Source: Stenotrophomonas sp. 364 (lineage in GTDB: Bacteria; Pseudomonadota; Gammaproteobacteria; Xanthomonadales; Xanthomonadaceae). Taken from it: a DNA stretch of 64,000 nt. Shown here in pieces: positions 29,196 to 36,524 of this stretch (the first letter of the stretch is position 1; each line of letters begins with the position of its first letter). Location: the NCBI RefSeq assembly GCF_009832905.1, contig NZ_CP047135.1:288001-352000 (forward strand), in the 5' to 3' direction. The translations under genes were made by a program, and so were the position numbers. The notes below the pieces were generated by a model. The model was not told the DNA's origin and searched no databases. It saw nothing but the letters and a program-made list of their open reading frames with translations.

Positions 29196-31412
29196 ATGAC
29201 ACTGCGCCTTTTCTCACCGCGTCTCTTCTCCCTGTCCCTGCTTGCCAGCGTGCTGGTCGGCTGCGCCACGGTGCCCGCACCGGAAGTGCGCCGCAACGCC
29301 GTGCTCGGCAGCCACCAGGTGGTCGCCGGTGACGGGTCCCGCGACGGCGTGAATGCCGAACCGCTGGAAGCAACCGGCGCACCGCAGCCGGTGATCCGCC
29401 GTGGCACCGGCACCATGATCAACCGCAGCGCGGCCGCCGCGGCGGCACCGTCGTTGTCGCAGGCCGGCAACGGCACCGCCACCTTCAACTTCGAAGGCGA
29501 ATCGGTGCACGCGGTGGTCAAGGCGATCCTGGGCGACATGCTCGGCCAGAACTACGTCATCGCCCCGGGCGTGCAGGGCACCGTTACCCTGGCCACGCCC
29601 AAGCCGGTGTCCTCGGCGCAGGCGCTGAACCTGCTGGAGATGGTGCTGGGCTGGAACAATGCCCGCATGGTCTACAGCGGGGGCCGCTACAACATCGTGG
29701 CGGCCGACCAGGCGCTGGCCGGCACCGTCGCACCCAGCACCGCCCCGGCGGCCAGTGCGCGCGGCTTCGAGGTGCGGGTGATCCCGCTGCAGTACATCTC
29801 GGCCACCGAAATGAAGAAGGTGCTCGAGCCGTACGCGCGCCCCAATGCCATCGTCAACGTCGACAGCGGCCGCAACGTCATCACCCTGGGCGGAACGCGG
29901 GCCGAGCTGGAAAACTACCTGCGCACGGTGGAAATCTTCGACGTCGACTGGCTGTCGGGCATGTCGGTGGGCGTGTTCCCGATCCAGACAGGCAAGGCCG
30001 AACAGGTCGCCGCCGACCTGGAGAAGGTCTTCGGCGAGGAAAGCAAGACGCCGAGCGCCGGCATGTTCCGCTTCCTGCCGCTGGAGAATGCCAATGCCGT
30101 GCTGGTGATCACTCCGCAGGCCCGCTATCTGGACCAGATCCAGCAGTGGCTGGAGCGCATCGACACCGCCGGTGGCAGTGCACGGTTGTTCTCCTACGAA
30201 CTGCGCTACGTCAAGGCCAAGGACCTGGCCGAGCGCCTGGCCGAAGCCTTCGCCAACGAGAACAGCCGTGGCGGCCGCGGCAGCAGCGGCTCGCTCGCGC
30301 CGGGCGCCACCCAGATGGACCTGGGCGGCCGCGACAGCACCTCCAACACCACCGCCCTCAACACCGGGTCCGGCAGCGGCAGTGGCCGCGGCGGGCTGGG
30401 CGAAGGCACCATGAGCCTGCCGCAGCGGCAGAGCGGCAACGCCAGTTTCAGCCTGGAAGTGCAGGGCGACACCGTGGGCATCTCGGCGGTGGAAGAAACC
30501 AATACGCTGCTGGTGCGTTCCACCCCGCAGGCCTGGCGGTCGATCCGCGAGGTGATTGAAAAGCTGGACGTGATGCCGATGCAGGTGCACATCGAAGCGC
30601 AGGTGGCCGAAGTGTCGCTGACCGGCGACCTCAGCTACGGCGTCAACTGGTTCTTCGAACAGGCCGTGGCCACCGGCAAGACCGAAAGCGGCATCGACCT
30701 GCCCAGCGCGCTGGGGCGTTCGATCTGGGGCAGCATTTCCGGCGCGGTGGGCGATGGCGGGGTGGGCTGGACCTTCCTCGGCAAGAACGCGGCCGCGGTG
30801 GTGACGGCGCTGGACAAGGTCAGCAACCTGCGCCTGCTGCAGACCCCGTCGCTGTTCGTGCGCAACAACGCCGAAGCCACGCTCAACGTGGGCACCCAGA
30901 TCCCGATCAACTCGGTGTCGGTCAATACCGGCACCGGGGGCGACAACACCTACAGCCAGGTCCAGTACCTGGACACCGGCGTGATCCTCAAGGTGCGCCC
31001 GCGCATCACCCGCGATGGCGTGGTGTTCCTGGACATCGTGCAGGAAGTCAGCTCGGCCGGTGCCATTCCAGCCGGCTGCGACCCGACCAAGACCACCTGC
31101 AACCCGCCGATCAACACGCGCAAGATTTCCACCGAAGCGGCCGTGCAGAGCGGGGACACCATCATGCTGGCGGGGTTGATCACCAACTCCGACGAAGATG
31201 GCTCCAACGGCGTCCCGGGTCTGAGCAAGATTCCGGTGCTGGGCGCCCTGTTCGGCAGGAAGACCCAGAACACCGGTCGTTCGGAAGTGATCGTGCTGCT
31301 GACCCCGACCATCGTCCGCAACGCGCAGGAATCGCGCAACCTCACCGACGAGTACAGCAACCGCTTCCGTGCCATGGAACCGTTCCCGAACCACCAGAAG
31401 CCGAACAACTGA
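29196..31412 (+). CDS. xpsD: Type II secretion secretin XpsD (GspD), lipoprotein
   Basis: Outer-membrane channel of 738 residues. Signal peptide with a lipobox ending at Cys23 (LLASVLVGC). Domains in order: N0 (about 85-165, FNFEGESVHAVVKAILGDMLGQNYVIAP), N1, N2 and N3 modules (about 185-470) with a long Ser/Gly-rich insertion (SRGGRGSSGSLAPG), then the secretin barrel (about 480-725) ending VPGLSKIPVLGALFGRKTQ...EVIVLLTPTIV. The lipid-anchored form matches Xanthomonas XpsD. It is the last secretion gene of the operon; the glycosyltransferase-like gene begins 39 bases later. Confidence 0.95.
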   Translation: MTLRLFSPRLFSLSLLASVLVGCATVPAPEVRRNAVLGSHQVVAGDGSRDGVNAEPLEATGAPQPVIRRGTGTMINRSAAAAAAPSLSQAGNGTATFNFEGESVHAVVKAILGDMLGQNYVIAPGVQGTVTLATPKPVSSAQALNLLEMVLGWNNARMVYSGGRYNIVAADQALAGTVAPSTAPAASARGFEVRVIPLQYISATEMKKVLEPYARPNAIVNVDSGRNVITLGGTRAELENYLRTVEIFDVDWLSGMSVGVFPIQTGKAEQVAADLEKVFGEESKTPSAGMFRFLPLENANAVLVITPQARYLDQIQQWLERIDTAGGSARLFSYELRYVKAKDLAERLAEAFANENSRGGRGSSGSLAPGATQMDLGGRDSTSNTTALNTGSGSGSGRGGLGEGTMSLPQRQSGNASFSLEVQGDTVGISAVEETNTLLVRSTPQAWRSIREVIEKLDVMPMQVHIEAQVAEVSLTGDLSYGVNWFFEQAVATGKTESGIDLPSALGRSIWGSISGAVGDGGVGWTFLGKNAAAVVTALDKVSNLRLLQTPSLFVRNNAEATLNVGTQIPINSVSVNTGTGGDNTYSQVQYLDTGVILKVRPRITRDGVVFLDIVQEVSSAGAIPAGCDPTKTTCNPPINTRKISTEAAVQSGDTIMLAGLITNSDEDGSNGVPGLSKIPVLGALFGRKTQNTGRSEVIVLLTPTIVRNAQESRNLTDEYSNRFRAMEPFPNHQKPNN

Positions 31413-31451
31413 GCTACGCTGCGGCCACGCGTGCCGCAGACAGGGGGACCG

Positions 31452-32312
31452 ATGGGGACGATCGTGCTGCTGCCGATCGGGGTCGATGACACCGCCCTGG
31501 ACCTGTGCCTGGGCGCACTGGACGCCGGCACGCCGGCCGACACCGCGGTATGGCTGGCCGACGACGGCCAGGCCGGCCCGCGCGTGCAGCCGGTGATCGA
31601 GCACTGGCTGGCCCACACCCGGCTGCGGGCCGAATACACCCGGCGCGCCCGCAGCATCGGCGAGGTGGCGCACCTGGATGAGATGTTGCGTGCCTGTGCG
31701 GGCGCCGACGTGGTGGTGCTGGCGCCCGATGCCATTCCTGCACCGTGCTGGCTGCAGCAGCTGGATGCCTGTTTCGCGCGCGATCCATCTATCGGCTCGG
31801 CCACGCCGTGGTGCAACGCCGGCGAAACCGCGGCCTGGCCACGGCTGGGCGAGATCGACCCGGTGCCGGCCGACCTCACCGCCATGGCCCAGGCCTGCGC
31901 CGGGTTGCCGCCAATGCATCCCGAACTGCCCTCGGCCGTCACCCACGCGGTGCTGCTGCGGGGCAATGCGCGGCGCAAGGCCGGTGGGCTGGACATGCAC
32001 AGTTACGGCTCGTGGAATGCCGCGCTGGTCGACCTGAGCCTGCGCATGGCCGGGCTGGGCTGGCGCAATGCACTGTGCGAAACCGCCTTCGTGGCGCGTG
32101 CGGGCGAAGCCACGGCCTTCGAGGGCGACATGGATGCGCTGGGCACGCGCTGGCCGGGATGGCAGCCCCGCCTGGCTGCGTTCCTGATGGCCGACCCGCT
32201 GCGCAGCACCCGCCAAACGCTGCAGCAGCTGCACCGGCAGGCGATAATGCCGCGTTCGCAGGGCGACCTGTTTGCCCCGCCGCCTGCATCCCTTCCGGAG
32301 CCACCCGCTTGA
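31452..32312 (+). CDS. Glycosyltransferase-like protein (GT2-type fold)
   Basis: 286 residues from the ATG at 31452 preceded by a G-rich site. The N-terminus (GTIVLLPIGVDDTALDLCLGALDAGT) and the segment MLRACAGADVVVLAPDAIPAPCWLQQL resemble the nucleotide-binding half of family 2 glycosyltransferases, but the canonical DxD is not obvious. Activity is therefore uncertain, and it could be a non-catalytic relative. It overlaps the next, clearer glycosyltransferase by four bases (TTGA), so the two are probably translated together and may act as a pair. The acceptor is unknown; cell-surface polysaccharide or protein glycosylation are both possible. Confidence 0.65.
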   Translation: MGTIVLLPIGVDDTALDLCLGALDAGTPADTAVWLADDGQAGPRVQPVIEHWLAHTRLRAEYTRRARSIGEVAHLDEMLRACAGADVVVLAPDAIPAPCWLQQLDACFARDPSIGSATPWCNAGETAAWPRLGEIDPVPADLTAMAQACAGLPPMHPELPSAVTHAVLLRGNARRKAGGLDMHSYGSWNAALVDLSLRMAGLGWRNALCETAFVARAGEATAFEGDMDALGTRWPGWQPRLAAFLMADPLRSTRQTLQQLHRQAIMPRSQGDLFAPPPASLPEPPA

Positions 32313-33145
32313 GCATTGCCATCGCCGCGATCGTTGTCAGCTACCAGAGCGCGAGCACGCTGGATGCCTGTCTGGCCCGGCTGCGCGGGGCCGACGGCGT
32401 GGTCGAGATCCGGGTGGTCGACAACGGCTCCACCGATGCCACCCTGGATATCGTGCAACGCCACGCCACCGCGGATCCGCGCGTGCGTTTCATCGCCAAC
32501 CCGGACAACCCCGGTTTCGCGGCCGCCAACAACCAGGGCGTGGCCGACAGTCGCGCACCGTGGCTGGCCTTCATCAACCCGGACCTGCTGGTAGAGCCGG
32601 GCACTCTGGCCGCGCTGTGCGAACGCGGCATGGCCATCGGCGACTGCCTGCTGGGCATCGAGCAGGTGGACGAGCAGGGCCAGCCCGACCCGGCCGTGCG
32701 CCGTCGCGACCCCGACTTCGGGGCCATGCTGCGCTCGCCGGGGCAGGGCGCCAGGCTGGCAATCCCGGTCGATCACAGCCTGCCGCTGCAACCGGTGCCG
32801 GCGTTGTCGGGGGCCTTGCTGCTGATGCCGCGCGCCCTGTTCGACCGCATCGGCGGCTGGGACGCCGGTTACCGGCTGCACGCCGAAGACCTCGACCTGT
32901 GCCGTCGCGTGCGCCAGGCCGGGGCGCTGGTGGCGATTGCAAACGACCTGCAGGCCGTACACGTGCGCGGGGTGTCCAGCCGCTCGCGTCCATTCTTCGT
33001 GGAATGGCACAAGCACCGTGGCCTGTGGCGCTACTTCCGCAAGTTCGAAGCCGGCCAGCGCAGCCTGCCGGTGCAGGGCGCGGTGTTCGCCGCGATCTGG
33101 GCCCACGCGGTGGTGCAGATTCCACGGTTGCTGCGCGCCCGGTAG
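32309..33145 (+). CDS. Family 2 glycosyltransferase, rhamnosyltransferase-like
   Basis: 278 residues from a TTG at 32309 with CGGAG about eight bases upstream; the longer open frame 5' of it lies inside the previous gene. GT-A fold features: [20 protein letters not shown], the acidic VVDNGSTD motif, [11 protein letters not shown], the [11 protein letters not shown]xD-type site, and [19 protein letters not shown] with the catalytic Glu-Asp pair. This pattern is common in rhamnosyl- and other sugar transferases of O-antigen and exopolysaccharide. The stop codon TAG is part of the GTAG head of a palindromic repeat. Confidence 0.85.
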   Translation: MSIAIAAIVVSYQSASTLDACLARLRGADGVVEIRVVDNGSTDATLDIVQRHATADPRVRFIANPDNPGFAAANNQGVADSRAPWLAFINPDLLVEPGTLAALCERGMAIGDCLLGIEQVDEQGQPDPAVRRRDPDFGAMLRSPGQGARLAIPVDHSLPLQPVPALSGALLLMPRALFDRIGGWDAGYRLHAEDLDLCRRVRQAGALVAIANDLQAVHVRGVSSRSRPFFVEWHKHRGLWRYFRKFEAGQRSLPVQGAVFAAIWAHAVVQIPRLLRAR

Positions 33146-33169
33146 GTACCCGCCGTTGGTGGGTACCTC
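33142..33169 (+). repeat. GTAG-headed palindrome overlapping the glycosyltransferase stop
   Basis: GTAG is followed by the arms GGTACCCGCC / GGTGGGTACC. An outer pair (GCGCCCG at about 33135, CGGGCGC at about 33174) can extend the stem, so it may also end transcription or stabilise the 3' end. The element lies between the glycosyltransferase gene and pncB. Confidence 0.7.
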
Positions 33170-33191
33170 CACGCGGGCGCATAATCGCCGC

Positions 33192-34373
33192 ATGATCATC
33201 CAGTCCCTGCTCGACACCGACCTGTACAAATTCACCATGATGCAGGCGGTGCTGCATCAGCATCCCGGCGCCCAGGTCCAGTACCGGTTCAAGTGCCGCA
33301 CGCCCGGCATCGACCTGGCCAGCTACATCGACCAGATCAACGAAGAGATCGACCACCTGTGCCAGCTTCGCTTCAGTGCCGAAGAGCTGGAGTACATGCG
33401 TGGGCTGCGCTTCGTCAAACCGGACTTCGCCGATTTCCTCGGCCTGTTCCACCTGGACCGCAAGTACATCCAGCTGCGACCGTCGGCCAGCGTGCCCGGC
33501 GAGATCGAACTGGACATCACCGGCCCCTGGCTGCACACCATCCTGTTTGAAGTTCCCTTGCTGGCCATCATCAACGAGGTCTGGTTCCGCAACACCACCA
33601 CCGCCGATTTCGCCGAAGGCGAGCGCCGCCTGCAGGCCAAGACCGCACTGCTGCGCGACACCCCCGGCTTCGAGCTGTGCCGCATCGCCGACTACGGCAG
33701 CCGCCGCCGCTATTCGCGCCAATGGCATGCGCGCATGCTGCCGATGATGCGCGACGCGCTGGGGGCGCAGTTTGTCGGTACCAGCAACGTGCACTTCGCC
33801 CGCCTGTACGGCATGACCCCGCACGGCACCATGGCCCACGAGTACCTGCAGGCCTTCCAGGCGCTGGGGCCCCGGCTACGCGATTCGCAGGTGGCCGCGC
33901 TGGAATCGTGGGCGCGCGAGTACCGTGGCGATCTGGGCATCGCGTTGTCGGATGTGGTCGGGCTGGATGCGTTCCTGCGCGATTTCGACATGTACTTCTG
34001 CAAGCTGTTCGATGGCGTGCGCCACGATTCCGGCGATCCCTTCGCCTGGGGCGACCGCATGCTCGCGCACTTCAAGGACCGCCGCGTGGATCCGCGCAGC
34101 AAGGTGCTGGTCTTCAGCGATGGCTTGAACATCGAGAAGGTGATGCAGCTGTTCGACTACTTCCGTGGGCGCTGCCAGGTCGCGTTCGGCGTGGGCACGC
34201 ACCTCACCAACGACCTGGGGCCGACCCCGCTCAACATCGTCATCAAGATGGTCCGCTGCAACGGCCAGCCGGTGGCCAAGCTCAGCGATTCACCGGGCAA
34301 GAGCATGTGCGACGACCCTGGCTACCTGGCCTACCTGCGCCAGGTATTCGAGCTGCCGCCGCTTCAGGGGTAG
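33192..34373 (+). CDS. pncB: Nicotinate phosphoribosyltransferase PncB
   Basis: First step of NAD salvage from nicotinate; 393 residues from the ATG at 33192 ([20 protein letters not shown]), matching the family N-terminus. Key features are [25 protein letters not shown], with the His phosphorylated during catalysis, [15 protein letters not shown], and [10 protein letters not shown]...[11 protein letters not shown] for PRPP and product binding. It stands alone, flanked by a palindrome upstream and a convergent fimbrial-type gene whose end overlaps by ten bases. Confidence 0.96.
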   Translation: MIIQSLLDTDLYKFTMMQAVLHQHPGAQVQYRFKCRTPGIDLASYIDQINEEIDHLCQLRFSAEELEYMRGLRFVKPDFADFLGLFHLDRKYIQLRPSASVPGEIELDITGPWLHTILFEVPLLAIINEVWFRNTTTADFAEGERRLQAKTALLRDTPGFELCRIADYGSRRRYSRQWHARMLPMMRDALGAQFVGTSNVHFARLYGMTPHGTMAHEYLQAFQALGPRLRDSQVAALESWAREYRGDLGIALSDVVGLDAFLRDFDMYFCKLFDGVRHDSGDPFAWGDRMLAHFKDRRVDPRSKVLVFSDGLNIEKVMQLFDYFRGRCQVAFGVGTHLTNDLGPTPLNIVIKMVRCNGQPVAKLSDSPGKSMCDDPGYLAYLRQVFELPPLQG

Positions 34374-34732
34374 TCGATGCGCACCAGGTAGGCGCCGCGC
34401 AACGCCGCGCCACCTTCCATCCGGTAGCGGCTGGAGAACGACAAGGCGTCGGTGCTCAGTGCGCCGGCGGCCACCGTCAGTACATCAGTGCGCTGCCGCG
34501 CATCGCGCAGCGGCACCGTCGCGGCATTCTGCAGCGAGGTCACCGCCAGGCGCGCGCCCTGCGCGGCCAGCGGGCAGCCGCTGAAGGTGATTTCCTGGCG
34601 CTCGGCCCGCACCGCGGGCGCGCAGCCGGGGTCGACGATGCGTCCGCTGAAGCGCGCAATGCCACCGTCGGCCAGTGCCGGGGCACTGACGCACGACAAC
34701 AGCACCGACATTACGAATAACAGGCCTCTCAT
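34364..34732 (-). CDS. Small pilin-domain protein convergent with pncB
   Basis: 122 residues from the ATG at 34732 ([21 protein letters not shown] signal peptide); a longer frame adds an implausible N-terminus. The mature protein ([12 protein letters not shown]...ITFSGCPLA...) has the start of a chaperone-usher pilin, with FxGxI and a Cys pair, but is shorter than SMF-1 (179 residues) and ends YLVRIDYP. It is transcribed away from the fimbrial operon and its 3' end overlaps pncB tail to tail. It may be a minor pilin, a terminator subunit or a periplasmic accessory protein. The exact role is not determined. Confidence 0.7.
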   Translation of the reverse strand: MRGLLFVMSVLLSCVSAPALADGGIARFSGRIVDPGCAPAVRAERQEITFSGCPLAAQGARLAVTSLQNAATVPLRDARQRTDVLTVAAGALSTDALSFSSRYRMEGGAALRGAYLVRIDYP

Positions 34733-34934
34733 GGCACGTTCTCTGGCTCTGGGTATCCCTGTTAACGACCGGCGTTGACGGGGCTGAAGCACGGACAGAA
34801 AGAACTGTGATGGGGCGCAAAGAAAAAGCGGCTTTCAGAAGCGGGAAAGGCGGAACACGCACCGAGTGTCGCGCAGGGGGCATGCGTGTCGCGTCAATAT
34901 GCTGGCGTGGCGGATCAAAGTTTTGACGCCAAAG

Positions 34935-34950
34935 TGTGCTTTGCATCACA
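34935..34950 (+). promoter_or_regulatory. Putative CRP/Clp-type binding site before the fimbrial operon
   Basis: TGTGCTTTGCATCACA matches the TGTGA-N6-TCACA consensus at nine of ten bases, with AAG and TTT flanks as in strong CRP sites. Just downstream is TATAGT (34953-34958). The site is about 150 bases before the pilin ATG. The 34733-35099 gap is AT-rich and otherwise holds only the divergent promoters of the two flanking genes. Xanthomonads use Clp, a CRP homologue answering to cyclic di-GMP. Confidence 0.5.
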
Positions 34951-35099
34951 TTTATAGTTACACTTGCGTCACGGTTACCCGGGTTGATGGGTAAACGAGA
35001 CAGGTGTGACGCAAGGATGGGTCCCCCCGGGGAACGCCCCGCAGTGCTCCTTGCTCCTCCTCTACGCAGTTCCACATTCAGTAGGGTTAGGTAGAAGCA

Positions 35100-35639
35100 A
35101 TGCGCAAAATGAATCTTTTCGCGGTCCTGCTGCTGGCAGCAGCTCCCGTAGCTGCCCACGCGGCCGATGGCACGATCAACTTCACCGGCAAGATCACCGA
35201 CAAGACCTGCACGATCTCCACCCCGGGTGGCAAGGACTTCGCCGTCAACCTGCCGACCGTGTCCAAGAACACGCTGGCTGTGGCCGGTGCCGTTGCGGGC
35301 CGTACCCCGTTTGCCATCAACCTGACCAAGTGCAGCGCCGGCAACGTCGCCACGTACTTCGAGCCGGGTGCGACCGTTGACTTCAACAGTGGCCGCCTGA
35401 ACAACCAGGCCGCTGCCAACGCCGCCGGCAACGTGCAGCTGCAGCTGCTGGGCGCCAACAACCAGTTCCTGCCGATCAAGGCTGCCGGTACCAACCAGGC
35501 CCAGGACAACTCGCAGTGGGTGACCGTTGCCGCCGACGGCAGTGCGAACCTGAACTACGCCGCCGAGTACTACGCCACGGCCGCCACCACGCCGGGCGAA
35601 GTCGCCAGCAGCGTCAAGTACACGATCATCTACAACTGA
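35100..35639 (+). CDS. smf-1: Major fimbrial subunit, SMF-1-like pilin
   Basis: 179 residues: signal peptide ending HAA/DGTINF, then a chaperone-usher pilin domain with the N-terminal donor strand, the conserved FTGKITDKTC...KCSAG disulfide pair and the C-terminal beta zipper ending VKYTIIYN with the penultimate Tyr. An ATG three codons later is an alternative start. It is the first gene of the operon pilin-chaperone-usher-adhesin, the order of the smf-1 locus of S. maltophilia, which mediates adhesion and early biofilm formation. A hairpin after the stop probably favours higher pilin expression. Confidence 0.9.
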   Translation: MRKMNLFAVLLLAAAPVAAHAADGTINFTGKITDKTCTISTPGGKDFAVNLPTVSKNTLAVAGAVAGRTPFAINLTKCSAGNVATYFEPGATVDFNSGRLNNQAAANAAGNVQLQLLGANNQFLPIKAAGTNQAQDNSQWVTVAADGSANLNYAAEYYATAATTPGEVASSVKYTIIYN

Positions 35640-35654
35640 TCATTGCCGTACTCC

Positions 35655-35684
35655 GCACGGGCCTGCGTTCGCGCCGGCCCGTGC
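35655..35684 (+). other. Stem-loop between pilin and chaperone genes
   Basis: The nine-base arms GCACGGGCC / GGCCCGTGC enclose a 12-base loop, 16 bases after the pilin stop and without a T-run. Such structures protect the upstream mRNA or partly attenuate transcription, which would set the high pilin-to-usher ratio. The function is inferred from position. Confidence 0.6.
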
Positions 35685-35724
35685 GTCCTGGCCTTGGCCG
35701 CATCCCTCGAGCGTAGTTCTTCCG

Positions 35725-36453
35725 ATGAAAGCCCTCTTTCCCCGGGCGCTGCTGCTGGCAGCGTCGACGCTACTGTTTTGCCAGGACGCCTCGGCCGGTG
35801 TGGTGGTCAACGGCACCCGGATCATCTATCCGGCGCAGGCGCGCGAAGTCACCGTGCAGGTGGACAACGTCGGCGACGCCCCGGCGCTGGTGCAGGCATG
35901 GATCGACAGCGGCGATGCCGACCAGACGGCCGATACCAGTGATGCACCGTTCGTGCTGACGCCGCCGATCAGCCGTGTGGAACCCGGCCGCAGCCAGGCG
36001 CTGCGCGTGATCTTTTCCGGAGCCGCGCTGCCGACTGACCAGGAATCGGTGTTCTGGATGAACGTGCTGGATGTACCGCCGTCGCCGCAGAACACCGACG
36101 GTGGCGAGCAGAACTACCTGCAGGTCGCGTTTCGCTCGCGCCTGAAACTTTTTTACCGCCCGCAGGGCCTGCGGGGCGTCGCCAATGACGCACCGACAAC
36201 CCTGCGCTGGACCCGTGACGGCGATCGCCTGCGCGTGGAAAACCCCAGTCCCTTCCACGTGACGCTGGCCGAGGTGCATGCCGTGACCGGCAGCAGCCAA
36301 CGCACCGTGGAAGCGCAGGGAAAGATGGTCGGACCCCGGCAGAGCCTCGAGTTTTCGGCGCCGGGTGTGATCGAACAGGTCCGCTTCATCACCATCAACG
36401 ACTACGGCGGTCGCGTCGAACACACGGTCGGCCTGGGTAGCACCGGGGGCTGA
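35725..36453 (+). CDS. Periplasmic fimbrial chaperone
   Basis: PapD-type chaperone of 242 residues: signal peptide (MKALFPRALLLAASTLLFCQDASA), an N-terminal Ig domain with VVNGTRIIYPAQAREVTVQVDN and the subunit-binding Arg/Lys region (LKLFYRPQGL), and a C-terminal Ig domain. It folds pilins by donor-strand complementation and delivers them to the usher encoded next. The ATG lies 85 bases after the pilin stop, beyond the hairpin. Confidence 0.92.
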   Translation: MKALFPRALLLAASTLLFCQDASAGVVVNGTRIIYPAQAREVTVQVDNVGDAPALVQAWIDSGDADQTADTSDAPFVLTPPISRVEPGRSQALRVIFSGAALPTDQESVFWMNVLDVPPSPQNTDGGEQNYLQVAFRSRLKLFYRPQGLRGVANDAPTTLRWTRDGDRLRVENPSPFHVTLAEVHAVTGSSQRTVEAQGKMVGPRQSLEFSAPGVIEQVRFITINDYGGRVEHTVGLGSTGG

Positions 36454-36524
36454 GCGCACCGCAGGGACCACGGGCCATCGATGGCCGCCACCGCCGCCGT
36501 GCGGCGAACTGAAGGAATGTCAGT

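Noticed and set aside
29214..32234. A 1006-codon open frame antisense to xpsD and the next gene
   Set aside because: It spans two real genes on the opposite strand and has no ribosome-binding site or domain.
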